This document shows, one piece after another, positions 14,401 through 26,059 of a stretch of 64,000 bases of DNA. The notes under the pieces are model-generated. The model ran no database searches. It was not told where the DNA came from and saw nothing but the letters and a program-made list of their open reading frames with translations. The translations under genes were made by a program, and so were the position numbers. Positions within the stretch are counted from its first letter, which is position 1; each line of letters opens with the position of its first letter. This DNA comes from Areca catechu (Eukaryota > Streptophyta > Magnoliopsida > Arecales > Arecaceae): assembly GCA_021397845.1 (NCBI GenBank), contig CM038043.1, positions 125,842,013-125,906,012 on the forward strand, given 5' to 3'.

Positions 14401-17400
14401 GACTTGTGTCCCAACAACAGTGAATAAGGGCAAAAGGAGGGAAAATGTTTAGAACAAAGTTTATAGCTTCTTCCTCATCCCCCACTTTCTGTTTGGTCGG
14501 GTTGGGGCTTGGTTGTTATTTTAGACCTGGGAATGAATTCAACTCTAACATGTTTAGAGAATTAAAAATTACTGCTGGGAAATAAATTCACTGATTACTG
14601 CACTCTGGATTGATGAGGTGTCATTGTGGTCCATAGAAGAATGAAAAGTGGATATGATTCCATTCCAGATATGCTGGAATCACATATCTTGGGTCTGATG
14701 CTGATCTGATTTTTGTATAAATAATTATATTATAAACTTTCTAATATTTTAAGCTAAAGATAGTCAGCCTCTTTCAATAACCAACAAGTGATTGTAAGAG
14801 TTGCTGTACCACTAGGACTTGTATGTCCTGAAAGGTAAAGGTTTGGAAAAACAAAAGGAGTCGCTTATTCCTTGGGAGCAAAAGAGAGAAATCATTATAC
14901 TGAAGAAAAAGAATTTACATCCTACACTTATCCAGCTAGTTTAAGCAGAAGATTGCAGACAGTGGTAAGAAATATTAAGCATTTAGCATCCTCCGAACAG
15001 GGGTCAAAAATAGGGCTGTCAAACAAGTGAGCTGCTTGTGAGCAGCTCATGTTCAGCTTGAATTTGCTCAAATTTGACTTGCTTCATCGGTAAACAAAAA
15101 AAACTAGAGCTAGGTTTGGTCTTACTTAGATTGGCTTGATTAAAATTGAAATAGATGAATAAATTAATATATGAAATGTTTAGCTATCCTTAATGAAAAG
15201 CTATTTTTATGTTATAATTATTGAAGTAATATAATCTACATGTAATAGCATGCATCTCAACTACAATATTGAAAAAAAAAAAAAAAGGACAATAATTTGT
15301 TCGAATAATATATGTGAAAGCATTAAAGGACTTTAGACTCTCATTAGATTTCTTAAATGAGCTGTTCTCATGTTTAGCAGAGCTTAAGCTGGGCCTAGCT
15401 CAGGCTCAACTAGTCCAAATTCCAAGTCAATAAAAAATTTATCCAACATTATGACACAATAAATTTTTATGCATTAGAACCTTGGTTGGAATATTCTATA
15501 TTAGAAGCGATATTTGATTCTAAATGCTTACAACGAACTTTTCTGTCAAGCATCTACTTCAATGTGATACTTTACGAAGTTCAGCTTGATGGGTTGCTAC
15601 ATATTCTTTAAATTTTTCCATTCCTAAATTTCATGAATGTCAAAAGATACAACCACCAAAAGAGTGGTTTCAAGTTATTCTATACATTTTGTATAGAAAT
15701 CTTTATAAACACTCTCAATGCACACCTCCTTCCTAAATTTCATGAATGTCAAAAGATACAACCACCAAAAGAGTGGTTTCAAGTTATTCTATACATTTTG
15801 TATAGAAATCTTTATAAACACTCTCAATGCACACCTCCTTCCTAATTTTATTTTTTGTGATTATTGCTTCCCCACTCTTGCTCTGAAATTGTTTCTGTAC
15901 ACATTCATAGTATTAAGATCCGAGTTAATTTTATAAAAACGACATGAACACTTCCCACCAATGTCAAGTTTCATCGAGTGCATGCCAGAAGTTTTCTGAA
16001 ATATATTGATGAAGGATCACTATATGAATATTTAACACCAACAACATCAACAAGAAATCTTTTAATTATTAAAATTATGCTATTGACTTTTCTGGACATT
16101 CCTTATATAAAGCCCAAGTAATTGTTAAGGATTTCTGAATATCAGCTCAACATCTTAATCAAATAATCACCGTAAAACATAGCTTGACCAGTTTAATGCC
16201 CACATGCATCTGCTTATACGGCTACAACATACTAAAGGAAGAACTAATCCACTAATGTACGTACATAAAACATTTCAAAATCTAGTAAAATAATTAGTCA
16301 TTTATGTGATACAATAAAAAAAGAAGTAAAATTGAGCAGACCTCCACTGTTTGAAGTTCCTTGAGAAGAGATTCTGATGGGGTTGTGATAGTCTTAATGA
16401 TATGCACACGCTGATAATGAAATATAGATAAAAATTATTGCACTGCTGACGTAAAAGCAATGTTGGAAGGACTAAGAATGGTATGTTTTCAGAGGACAGC
16501 AATCAAAACTCACATAGCTATCTACAAGTTTCTGAAGTTCAAACTGCACTTTCCCCAGCAGTAATAAAACACGACCTGTGTGCATTAACAAAATGCAAAT
16601 GATAACTGCATTAGGACTCTTAACAAATGATATAACAAGATTAATTAATGGCAATTTACTTTTCCAGCAATAAAAAATATAAACTACATAGGTTCCTGAT
16701 GTAGAAAATACCTCTATAATCCTTGCAAAGGTCTAAACGTTATAGATTCGATGGCCTTGACCATATCTTTTTACATTGATCATAAATGTTCTCACTACTC
16801 ATGTTAATGAAGATAATAGTATGTGTTATGTGCTTATGATATAGTGTTGATTTATCAGAAAAGAACAAAATTTAATGCTAACAAGGAGATAAATGAGGTC
16901 AAATATAATGGATAAAGAATTGGTGAATGAATTAAAGAGATGCGCTTTTTTTCTTTTTTGGTACAAATAGAGAGGTGCTTTTGAGATATTACATAATCAA
17001 CAAATGTGTTAGTGACTTAAAGGGGCATTTTTTATAGAACAAACCTAAGAAATGCAATGTCATACGACTCAGAATGTCCAGAAATAAAGAGAATCAAAGT
17101 GCAGTAGCACACAAATTGAATGTAGAAACAACAAGGGTGTTATGACAAAAAAAAGCTAAAACTGGTAAAAATATAGAGTTAGAAATGAATATATTAGAGA
17201 GGAACTGTAAAGTTGCAAAAATTAAGGACAAGTTAATAGAAAATTAGTTGAGATGATACAGGAACAAATATCTATGAAGGCTCTAGTAATGAGGGTACCG
17301 TTAAAGGATGGAGGAAAAGAAAGGCAAGACCTAAAATGACACGGATGGAGTTTCTGATAAACATATAGAAAAATACTTAAAATAACATCAAAGGTGGCAC

Positions 17401-20400
17401 ACTATTGCTATTTCTCAAAAAAACTAATGGTTTGCCATAAGTAGGAATGCTTGGTGAACAAGAACCGATAAAGCTGGCATCAAATTGTTGGGGCAGGGCA
17501 GGACATTCATTGAGTAACCAGCACTCAGCATGCGCAATGCACATGAAAAACGAATATGGAAGGCTATGATTTCCAAAAAAGATGAGAGGGGAGTTGGTGT
17601 CTTTTTTGGAGATGGTCATATTTTTGACATCCCATGTGAAGAGAAGAGTAATACAGAACAGGATGCTTTAGGCATTGAAATCAGGTTTCCCAAGATCTCC
17701 CCCCCCCACCCCATCCTGCCCTGCAAATTACACGAGAGAGAGTTGAATGTCCACAATGGAAGGTGAAGGTTGGTCACAAAGATTTAACTTTATTTTAATG
17801 GTTCAGATGGCAGCAAAAAAGCTTTGAGTTAAATTGCAAAGACCTTTATCTCTATTAATCCATCAAGTTGACTAAGTTCAAACAAATACGAGTCATCAAT
17901 AACATCATACACCTCCATGAATATTAGGTGAAGAAGATGATCATATAGTGTTCAGTTTTTCTAGGAAACAAAACAATTTTAGAATACCATTGGGGATGAC
18001 TTAGTGATTTACTCAAATTAGACTGGTAAATTTAATTATGCACCAGAAGTGATAGGGAAGGAAATATAGATGCACTCACCACTTTCTTCATCATCATTTA
18101 ATGCAGTTTGTTCAAGCAGACAAGTGCCCATATCCCTCAAGGCTTCTGAGAACTCTACAAAAATACCATATGGGTGAAAAGTAATTCTTAAAAAAAAAGT
18201 AGCATCAAGATTATTGCACATGAAACTGATTTTAGAAAATAAGAATTGATAAATGAGGGGCAAGACCACATTAACATCTTTTCTTTTAAAGTGAACTTTC
18301 AACCAGAAACCTGTGATGCTTTTCTGTAGAACAATGAAGGATGATTTATATCAATAAGTGTATGAGATCACACGAGAATGGGGATCGAGCCAGCACAAGA
18401 GAGAGAGAGAGAGAGAACCAAGCAAAAACATATTTCATGGTTTAATGCACCCCATCAACGAAGTGCCTTTACATGCATATTTGGATCCAAGCCTCCTCAA
18501 AGAGCAAATAATGCAACCTTTGTACAAAACATTAAAAATAATTTTAAACAACAGCCCTCATACAGGATGCCTCAATAAGTTAGTAAAACTGGCTTGCTCA
18601 AATTTGCATCCCATTGACTAACCTCGCTTCTTAGTAACATGCTCACTCATAGTTCCTTTCATTCCTTCTAATATAGAACAGAAGTTACTCTCATCCACAT
18701 AAAAAAATTGCCCTTAATGGAAACATGGAACATTTTTTAGTAAAGCAGCTGTGTATCTATATGGCAAAGATTTTTATAAAAAATAAATACCCGGATGACT
18801 GTTTCTGTTGTTTTCTCAAAACATTAATTTCTAAATGCCAGTTTTATGAGATGAGATATGACTTCCATATGGTAATAAGAAAAAAAAGAGCAAATCAATT
18901 TTGAGGCACAAGCACATGTATGGACTCTACAGTAAACAATAATCAAGGAATATATGCACCTTAGACCATTAATGTCTCAAACATAGGCAGGCTATAAGAT
19001 AAAAAGGATGTCATGCATGTCCAAGATAATGATAAGATCGTATGCACCATCGGGCCATGAGTCTAATTGCATGTAGCTTGACAAGCGAAAGTTAGTATGA
19101 TTATATGGATTAAACATCTACAACTAGTCCTACTGTTTTCTATCTCCACATACATTGCAAGCATTCAAAGGAATTTACATTTTAGGGTTAAGAGAGTACT
19201 CGAAGTAGCAGAAATATAGGACTGCTCACAATGGAAACAAATCTCTACCCTGTAGACATCTTCATCATTTTATAAGCAAACGAAAGCCTGAGATTGCAAC
19301 ATTGAAAAGCATGCAAGGCATTTTAGTGCCCTGCTTTAACTCAGTCGAGCAACTAGAAACTTCTACTTAAGGTGACTACCCCTTCTAAAACTTGTTCCCC
19401 ACCAGTTTCCTGAGCATGTTGCTTGCTCCTCTTTTTTTTTCTGAGAGAGAGATAAACCCACTTTCCCAGACCTGCATCCACTCCTGCTTCTGGCAACTAA
19501 GCAATGGATATCCTTGAAGAGAAACATGACTGCACTTTCATCCAACAACCTCAACTTTTACTGCTAACCAAACAGTTTTTGGTTTTTAATTTTTATTTTT
19601 TTAAAAGTTTGAGAGGGTAATTTGACATTTTCCCATTATGTAACACAAACGGTGCATGCTGTAACAGCTGTTGACTGCAATTTCATCCAACAGCCTCATT
19701 TTTTACTGCTGATCAAATAGCTATGGTTTTAATTTTTATTTTTTAACAGTTTTCTAGGATATTTTGACTTTTTCCCATTATGTAACATGAATGGTGAATG
19801 CTATAACAGCTGTTGACTGCACTTTCATCCAACAACCTCATTTTTTACTACTAATCAAATAGTTTATAGCAAGGTTTTCTAAACTGGTATCGGTACTCGT
19901 ACCGGTCACTAGCCGATATAGTATGGTTTTGATTCAATACCATACCGTCATACGGTATGGGCAGGCATGCCGGTCAAACCGGCAAACCAATTTTTTTTCT
20001 ATTTTTCTTTTTTTTCTTGGAGTATGTAATCAATGTTTTAGGATTTCTTGAATGATTTTAAATCCAAATTGATACATTTCCATTATTACTTATTTTTCCA
20101 AATATCTTGAAGCCTTTCCATTTTTATATAACATATTTTTCTCAATTTTCATATAATAGCTATAGCTAAATCGTCCTGAATCATGGATGATTAATATGTA
20201 ATATACTATTATAGTATAAAATGGCTAATATAATTTTTTTTCATGCTGTCCCTTTTTTTCAAATAAATCAATGCCTTTCTATCTTTATATAATCATAATT
20301 ATACTTTCCTCCATTTTTATATAATAAACATAGTAATGCATTACTTTCCTGGAATAATGACCAGGCTAGGATATTCGTAAGCATCTACTAGCCAATTCAA

Positions 20401-23400
20401 GCAAGTATTTTTTATGCAAAAAAATTTGCAAATTTTGATAACTATGGTGTTGATGATCGAAAAATCTATTAGAAGTTTTAAATGAAAACAAATAACAAAT
20501 TATTACAAATCCTTCTAGATGAGATACATTGACATTCACCAATGTTGTCCCAAGAAATTAAGAAACAAATTTTTATTTAATATACAGTAACTTAAAAATA
20601 GGTTGAGATATGAAATCAGTCATGTTTTATAGATTTAGATTAGGATATTATTAAGATTTTTGATAAATTGATCATCCAAAATCAAATACTTCAAAAGGTT
20701 TATATAGATGAAACAAAATATTTATAAATTTTATAAGGACTAGAAAAAAGCTCTTCTATAATTAATCTTTGATTTATCCGTATTTTCTTTGTTTTCCTTT
20801 TTTTTTTCACTAATGGAAACAAGTCAATGAGAATAGAAGAAGTCTCGAGCCTTCTCCTCCTAGTCACATTAAAAGAAAAAACAAAATTGGGCCGAACTAT
20901 CCAATACAACCTTGAACCGTGCCAAACCATCCAGTTCGACCAGATTCTTGTCGGTTTGATGGCGGAACCGAATTCCAATAGTAAACTGACCTAGTTCAAG
21001 TCCAGTATGGTTCAATACGGACCAAACCGGACAATTCGGCACGGTTTTGAAAACCATTGATTTATGATTTTTATTTTTTATTTTTTAATAGTTTTCTAGG
21101 ATACTTTGACTTTTTTCCATTATGTAACATGAGCAACACATGCTATAACAGTTGTTGCCTGTTAATAGTCTTGGTAAGAATCAAACCAAGTTGCCAGTTA
21201 CCGAGGTTTTGAGGGGATATGTTTCTACATCTGTACAAGGCAGTCCTAAAAGACAAAAAGTAGGAATTTAATAGAGGATTGATTGACAGTACAAGAATCT
21301 AGAGAGGCCAGTCGAAAATTTATTCTGGTTACAAATAAAGGAAGCCTTTTGGCCAAGGTCTCTCTCTCTCTCATGACAACGGAACTTCATCAGATTATAT
21401 TTGACCAATAATACCACTATAAAAAAAATATTAACAATTCAAAGAAGGAAACAGGAAAAATCAACAAAAGGAGAGAGAACCAGTTACCAGAACAAGAACA
21501 GTCAAGATTTGTCCCAACTATTTGGGGTTGGCAAAGTAAAGAGTATATTAAAACACAATAAAACCAAAATGCATGAGAAATCATAAGATACACTAAAGAA
21601 TCATGTTGATCAATGATCTAGCATCATACAATCAACAAGTGCAAAATTCTATTTTAGAATCTCTTCCAAAGCTAGCTCTAATACCCTCCTGAGCACTTGA
21701 TATAGTTTCTTATAGAGAGATCTGATTTCTTGAACCCCCACTAACTCCTAGATTAGGTAACTAAGGGTCAGCTTACAATTCTACAAGAATAACAAGGCGT
21801 GTGTCGGCTCAAAGGATAGGAGTAGAGAGTCCTAGGCATGGAAGTCTGTGAAATCAATGATACTTAGCTCCAAGTGGGTGGAGACAAAAAGATGAGTAGT
21901 GTATGGGAGGATTTAGCCTTTTCACAAGCTACAAATGTATCAGCACTTGTGTCATATGATGGGCCTAATGGTAGTGTGTTGAATGTCTGGTCTTGCAAAA
22001 TTATTTCAAAATTCAAATCAACCTTAACTAATATGTTCAGATTAAAAACATAAAATAATGACCCAATCATACTGCAGCCCCTTTTCACAAGCTACAAATG
22101 TATCTGCACTTGTGTCATGTGATGGGCCTAATGGTAGTGTGTTGAACGGCTGGTCTTGCAAAATTATTTCAAAATTCAACTCAACCTTAACTACTACATT
22201 CAGATTAAAAACATAAAATAATGACCCAATCATACTGCAGCCTGAATATGATCAAAACTAAAAGTTATTTGACTTGGCAAAAATGGCTTAAATCATGTTG
22301 GCTTGCCCACCCTTCTGCTACAGTCCTTGATATGTCAAAAACTTCAACAACAAATAAGCCAGAAATATATGCATATGGATAAAAATATCATATAATAACA
22401 CCAAAAAGTTGTCATTATTTTTTTTAGGAGGTAGGTGAAGGTTTTACCATTGATGGTTGCATTTACAAGAATTCACGATTTTGAATTGAAATATAATGTT
22501 TTGTGATAATTTTCCAATTTTGTTGACATATGGTCATGAATTTTGCCAATGTATGATACTGACATATTGAAAGAGACAGTGTGATGCTAAAGCATGGGAG
22601 CCAGGTAGTCAGGATTAACACAATATGATCAGAAAACAAGTTAAAGGAATCAAAATGGAAGTTCCAGCCTCCTACACCTGAAAGACTTCTAGATAAAGGC
22701 AACAAACTACATACAGCTGGTCGAAATAGCCAAACAACATGGCATGCTATAATTAAAGCATAACTAACTGATGCTTCAAAATAACGTGGCATGGAGAGAT
22801 TAAATAATTGTAATCATCTAGACAGATTTCTCCCTAAATCTAGTCTAACACATGACATCTAAATTCCTCAAGGATAAGACAAACAAAATATAACATAAAG
22901 CAGTATACCATGTGCACTATTTGCAGTGGCAGCCGCAGCAGAAAGTAAATTATCATAGCAATTCCTCATGTCAGACATGTCCTGAAAAAATAAAACACCC
23001 ACTTAGACAAATAAAAAATAGTCTTTCAACAATTACAAACAAAGCAATGTTTTTCACTGAGTTTTGAATGATGAAGTGAACCAATATGATGGTCCCATTG
23101 AATGTAGAGATTTTCATCAAACTTCTTTCAATATAGAAAATCATTTTCACCATCTAGCCAAAATAACTAGTGAATCCCATTATATCATGCACATCCTTTT
23201 CTGACTGATAATAACAGTATACAATATCAAATTAAATTTGGAACCCTCAAGAGCCTTCCCAACAAAGTGAGATTCATATAGTATGAACTTCTCCTTTTTC
23301 AAATTACTCAAACAACCTTGTCATTAGCAGCCAACTGGACAAATGGATGTAGTCAATACGAGAATGATTGATCCCAAGTGGGGCAACCGGGTTTGCCTTA

Positions 23401-25286
23401 ATTGTTCTCCGATAAAATATAAAAAACAAGAATCATGTCCCAAAATGTGTGCCTATTGCAGAATAAACTAATATCCTAAAGTGATTTCAAGCACCCTTGG
23501 TGCCCTTTGGGCTTCAAATTCGCCTAGACAAGCCCCATGGGAGCCGCTTGCAAATGGTGGTATAGAATAGGATTATTTGGGTGTCAAGAGTTTGATGAAT
23601 CTTTATCTTAAAATTCTGAGTTTTCCTTATTTTTAAACTCAATTATTATTACCATAGTTTTCAAGGGCTTAAAGGGAATTTTACAAACAACAACAAGGCC
23701 TAAAATGTTATATAGGACAAAATGTTGTGCAATAAAAGGATTCAGGAAAATGAGCTGTGTAGCAAAATGAGAATGATAAGATAGATATGGTTGTAAAATG
23801 AGAAAGGGCAGATTGAGAAATGAGTAGAGGAGCTGTTGAAGTTGCACAAGTTCAGGATATGGAATGTTAAGCATGCATGCTATCCTAATTTGAAAATGGG
23901 TACAGCAAAATTCCAAATGGATTAAAATATAGAACTGCTTACAACTTGATAGTCAATATGCATCTTCACCCTTGTATGATAAAAGAGACTTGAGAATGCT
24001 TTGACTGGGTATACAAGCAAATTGGGTTTTGGCATGACCTAAAAAACCCATCCATATTGGAATCCCATTAAAAATTTGAAAGAAAACCTGATCCACTTTC
24101 ATAAAAAGCAGGTTTGACAGATTTGTGTTGGGATATGATCCATTTTTGTCCAAGTTATTGAATCGGCGTCAGTTCAGATTGGTTTGGAATTTTTTTTTTT
24201 TTTTTTCAATTTCAGATCAGCAATGATCAATCTACTCCACTTGCATCCCTAGCTTTGACACTAGAACACTTCAATGGAACCAATCACAGTTTTTCTAGAA
24301 ACTGATCAGCACTCTAATCATCAGCTCACATGTCAAAACTTGATAATTGGGCATATATATGCAGCATAACTACCGTCAACAAAGTTGCTGTCAATTTTTT
24401 TAAAGATTTTAAGAGTATTAACTATTAAGACAAAGTGGGAAACAGGGGTACTTGACACATCCTTAAATAAGATCAACTCCACATATATTAAAACTATGCT
24501 CCAATCCAACAGGGGCTGTAAAGGTCCTACAAAGTTCTCCTCCCAGACTTGATGCAAGTAGCGTCCCTGACAATTCAACGGGTAATCTTAAGCACGATGT
24601 AAGACAATGTTCATAGATCACCATCATTGGCAAGTTAATACATTTTGATAAACAATCACAAAATTGCACACATCACAAGCATACAGCTAAGATCTCACAT
24701 GTCTGATCAAATTAGAGATCATAATTTTTGCTACACCACTATGATCCCTTCAGAGGCAACACGCTTGTTTCATGAACTGAGACCATAAGAATAGACAAAA
24801 TGGACCCGAAACTAAATCTCCTAAGCTTGACTCAACCAAGCCATCTTCCCTACTGTAAAGTAGGTCGGGGGAGGCTCTATAGAAAATATCTAGATCATGA
24901 CATTCACCGGCAGCCATAGTAACCAGTAAACCACCAAAAAAAAGGGCGCAAAATATTAAAAAAAAGCAAAAAATGACATTCAACAGCTTGATCTAGTCAT
25001 GGGTGATTATGAAATCAAGATTTCATCTTTTCTAAGCTACAAGCAAGGGAATTGCGTCTCGTCACACAGAGCAGCGAGATCCTGCCAGAAGTCAGGCCAA
25101 AACTCAAGAAATCGGGAGAAATGGAGAGAGAGAGACATACAGGGAAGGAAATGAGGTAAAAGAAGAGAGAACCTGGGAGGCCTGCAGGAGCTCGTCCTGG
25201 TGCGCCGGGGGCTGGTGCTCCCTCTTCTCCTTGGGGTCGTGCCTGTGGAGCGCAAATCCCCGCAGCTTCCTCAGCGACGACTTCAT
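2264..25286 (-). CDS. BAR-domain, Pro/Ser-rich protein of the At2g33490 type
   Basis: Ten exons joined by GT-AG introns give one 652-residue frame: 25286-25173, 22981-22909, 18154-18080, 16575-16514, 16410-16342, 12251-12223, 12145-11938, 11849-11610, 8382-8329 and 3298-2264. The start is the ATG at 25286; the protein opens with MKSSLRKLRGFALHRHDPKE, and the Lys/Arg-rich start followed by DELLQASQ is typical of this family. Residues about 25-240 are helical and match the BAR-like domain (CYDNLLSAAAAT, FSEALRDMGTCLLEQTALND, GKVQFELQKLVDSY). An Asp/Glu run follows at about 244-267, then a disordered Pro/Ser-rich tail of about 350 residues encoded mainly by exon 10. BAR domains bind and bend membranes; the family has been filed as hydroxyproline-rich glycoprotein, but I see no signal peptide, so a cytosolic face is inferred. 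Five introns exceed 2 kb and hold transposons. The frame runs two codons past AAG|GTATGT at 2273, so a spliced alternative end is possible. Confidence 0.9.
3720..7291 (+). mobile_element. Degenerate hAT-superfamily DNA transposon
   Basis: The interior encodes a hAT transposase on the plus strand, opposite to the host gene. The ends are imperfect inverted repeats: the left begins TTGTTAGAATCGTGCGAGTC, and the right, read on the minus strand, begins TTGTCAAATTGGGATTCGAC. Further GAGTC/GACTC motifs recur just inside both ends. Flanks CTAGCTC and CTATGCTC look like a decayed 8-bp target duplication, but this is not convincing. Bases 4012-4480 are a CT-rich leader whose open frames are not recognisable proteins. 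Confidence 0.8.
4603..6484 (+). pseudogene. hAT transposase remnant (BED finger, DUF659-like, dimerisation domain)
   Basis: The reading is broken by many stops and small indels. A BED-type zinc finger lies at 4603-4790 (ATG CCA CCT AAA, WDHCKKF, then a C-x2-C pair and an H-x4-H pair); a frameshift falls in the A-run at 4612-4619. A DUF659-like core at 5200-5550 contains VGAGKLL and the hallmark VTRFATSYLTLRSI. Near 5765-5828 WNLQLHRPLHATAYYLNP ends at a donor AG|GTAAGT, and the reading resumes after TTATTAG near 5921 as FQYNSNFNANV, so an original intron is still visible. The C-terminal hAT dimerisation domain at 6180-6400 shows SATECERNWSTF. It cannot make a working enzyme. Confidence 0.8.
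9180..9696. mobile_element. Non-autonomous hAT-type element (517 bp)
   Basis: The left end starts CAATGATTGCC; the right end, read on the minus strand, starts CAAGGTTCATTGAACCGGTA. Flanking 8-bp direct repeats AGTATGCT (9172-9179) and AATATGCT (9697-9704) differ by one base, the size expected for hAT. The right terminus resembles the ends of the element at 19870-21059, so the two are probably one family. The interior is CT-rich and has no coding capacity. Confidence 0.65.
9421..9440. repeat. (CT)10 microsatellite
   Basis: Uninterrupted CT dinucleotides inside the 9180-9696 element, followed by pyrimidine-rich low-complexity sequence to about 9600. Confidence 0.9.
10079..10525. repeat. Diverged tandem duplication, unit about 220 bp
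   Basis: Two adjacent copies begin with CCTGTTAGACTAAAGCTACA and CCTGTTAGGCTAAAGCTGCA. Both go on to matching AACACCACCC and ACCTCAAGTAAC blocks and end in CCCTCTTT or CCCCTTTA. The divergence suggests an old local duplication. No coding potential was seen. Confidence 0.7.
11372..11433. repeat. (CT)n followed by (GC)n microsatellite
   Basis: About 21 CT units are followed by GTGTG and a run of alternating CG. The frame at 11320-11523 is an artefact of this repeat. Confidence 0.95.
13091..14253. mobile_element. Inverted-repeat DNA element with a GC-rich island
   Basis: The left end reads AGGGGTGTTTGATTTGCG and the right end, on the minus strand, reads AGGGGGTGTTTGATTGGAGA. Inside both ends are GGAATGG and GGAATCGG type words, usual in plant Harbinger/Tourist-like elements. 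I could not settle a target duplication, so the superfamily is open. An AT-rich half (13270-13670) is followed by an abruptly GC-rich block (13680-14010) that stays open in several frames. I do not recognise any protein there; it may be captured host DNA. Confidence 0.65.
15013..15440. repeat. Possible degenerate plant repeat (GGGCTGTCAAAC type)
   Basis: It starts GGGCTGTCAAACAAGTGAGC with a run of GAGCAGCTC/GAGCTG words and ends near GAGCTTAAGCTGGGCC, a style common in dispersed plant elements. Edges are approximate and no target duplication was found. Confidence 0.35.
15621..15838. repeat. Exact tandem duplication, 109 bp x 2
   Basis: Two copies (15621-15729 and 15730-15838) look identical by eye, and ten more bases of a third begin at 15839. 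Identity implies a recent event or conversion. Frames 15633-15845 and 15718-15936 read the same duplicated sequence and are not genes. Confidence 0.95.
16576..18079. other. Intron 3 of the BAR-domain gene
   Basis: Intron of 1.5 kb bounded by AGTG|GTGAGT and ACACAG|GTCGTG on the minus strand. I see no repeat or gene in it. The frames at 17377-17619 and 17530-17766 have no recognisable motif. Confidence 0.65.
19527..21155. repeat. Tandem array of a 142-145 bp unit, interrupted by an insertion
   Basis: Units start TGACTGCA(C/A)TTTCATCCAA and end with (G/A)TAACAG(C/T)TGT. Unit 1 is 19527-19671, unit 2 is 19672-19813. Unit 3 starts at 19814, breaks at 19869 and resumes at 21060-21155. The broken unit shows what the site looked like before the hAT-type element inserted. 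Confidence 0.85.
19870..21059. mobile_element. Non-autonomous hAT-type element (1.19 kb)
   Basis: Ends are inverted repeats: left CAAGGTTTTCTAAACTGGT, right on the minus strand CAATGGTTTTCAAAACCGT. The flanks GTTTATAG (19862-19869) and ATTTATGA (21060-21067) fit a decayed 8-bp target duplication, and the tandem units on either side confirm the breakpoint. Subterminal CCGGT/ACCGG and GGTAT words are frequent at both ends, as expected for transposase binding. The interior is AT-rich without a transposase frame. Confidence 0.8.
21918..22243. repeat. Tandem duplication, 163 bp x 2
   Basis: Copies 21918-22080 and 22081-22243 both begin CTTTTCACAAGCTACAAATG and end ACTGCAGCC, with about a dozen differences. 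The two similar minus-strand frames here are the same duplicated sequence read twice. Confidence 0.9.
22982..25172. other. Intron 1 of the BAR-domain gene
   Basis: Intron of 2.2 kb bounded by CTCCCAG|GTTCTC and TTTTTTCAG|GACATG on the minus strand. A poly(T) run lies near 24190. Otherwise AT-rich sequence without a recognised repeat or gene. Confidence 0.65.
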
Positions 25287-25900
25287 CCCTCCCCTCTCTC
25301 TCCACCCAACTACAGATCCCCGAAACCAAATCCAAATCCAATTCTCTATCCCAATCCCAATTCCTAGATAGCTAAAGCAAAAGAGACGAAGAAGAAGAAC
25401 ATCCAAAGAAAGGAAGAAGAAAACGAAGGGAAATCAAAACCCTAAAGAGCCTAGAGAAGAGAAAAATGGGAGGAGAACCGATCGACCCTGGAGGCGCTCG
25501 CGTGCTCTCGCTATATCTCTCGGTATTTTACTTACTTTATTTAGCAGAAAAAATCTCCCCGTCAAGGGGATACTTATTGGCGAGAGGAATAAAAAGAATG
25601 TCACGAAAGGGGGAGAGAGAGAGAGGGGAAAGAAGAATACGAGGCGGGCCGCAAGCAGGTGGAAACGGGCCAAACCGGTCGGTCTAACCACCTGGACCGG
25701 TCCGAACGGCTATCCGTTCGACGTTCAGCTTTTGGTGGCGGTTCGGCTGTCTGACCCGAACAGCCAATACGCTTCGCAAACATCGCGGACGCCATCACCT
25801 AGTCTCCTTCTGCGTTGCCATCATTCCCACCGAAGAAAGTCTTTATAGGCCACGTACGGCGGAGAAAAAATATAATATATAATTTAATTAGATCATATAA
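25287..25900 (-). promoter_or_regulatory. 5' UTR and promoter region of the BAR-domain gene
   Basis: This stretch lies directly upstream of the start codon at 25286. It is rich in GA/CT runs, and more GC-rich than the introns between about 25,650 and 25,800. On the minus strand a weak TATA-like GATATAG occurs near 25510-25520, roughly 230 bases from the ATG, with pyrimidine-rich sequence between; a CCAAT string is on the plus strand near 25763. Neither is proof of a start site. Open frames on both strands here are low-complexity shadows. AT-rich DNA begins near 25,860, followed by the first retrotransposon. Confidence 0.4.
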
Positions 25901-26059
25901 ATTTTATTTTTAATGTATATTTAACACCTATAATCTTATTATTTTATTAAAATTTTGAAAAAATCATATTTTTAAAAAAATTATAATATCATGTAATTTG
26001 TATTATGATATACCGTGACTTAATTATAACATCCTTATTATATGACCGATGAATATTTT

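Larger units (their letters stand above)
12252..16341. other. Intron 5 of the BAR-domain gene
   Basis: Intron of 4.1 kb bounded by GTGGAG|GTCTGC and GTGCAG|GAGATG on the minus strand. It contains the inverted-repeat element at 13091-14253, a common plant repeat at 15013-15440 and an exact 109-bp duplication at 15621-15838. No gene was recognised in 12252-13090, 14254-15012 or 15850-16341. Confidence 0.7.
18155..22908. other. Intron 2 of the BAR-domain gene
   Basis: Intron of 4.75 kb bounded by ACATG|GTATAC and TTTGTAG|AGTTC on the minus strand. It holds a 142-145 bp tandem array cut by a hAT-type element (19527-21155), a GA run at 18397-18414 and a 163-bp duplication at 21918-22243. The remaining stretches show nothing I can name. 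Confidence 0.7.
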
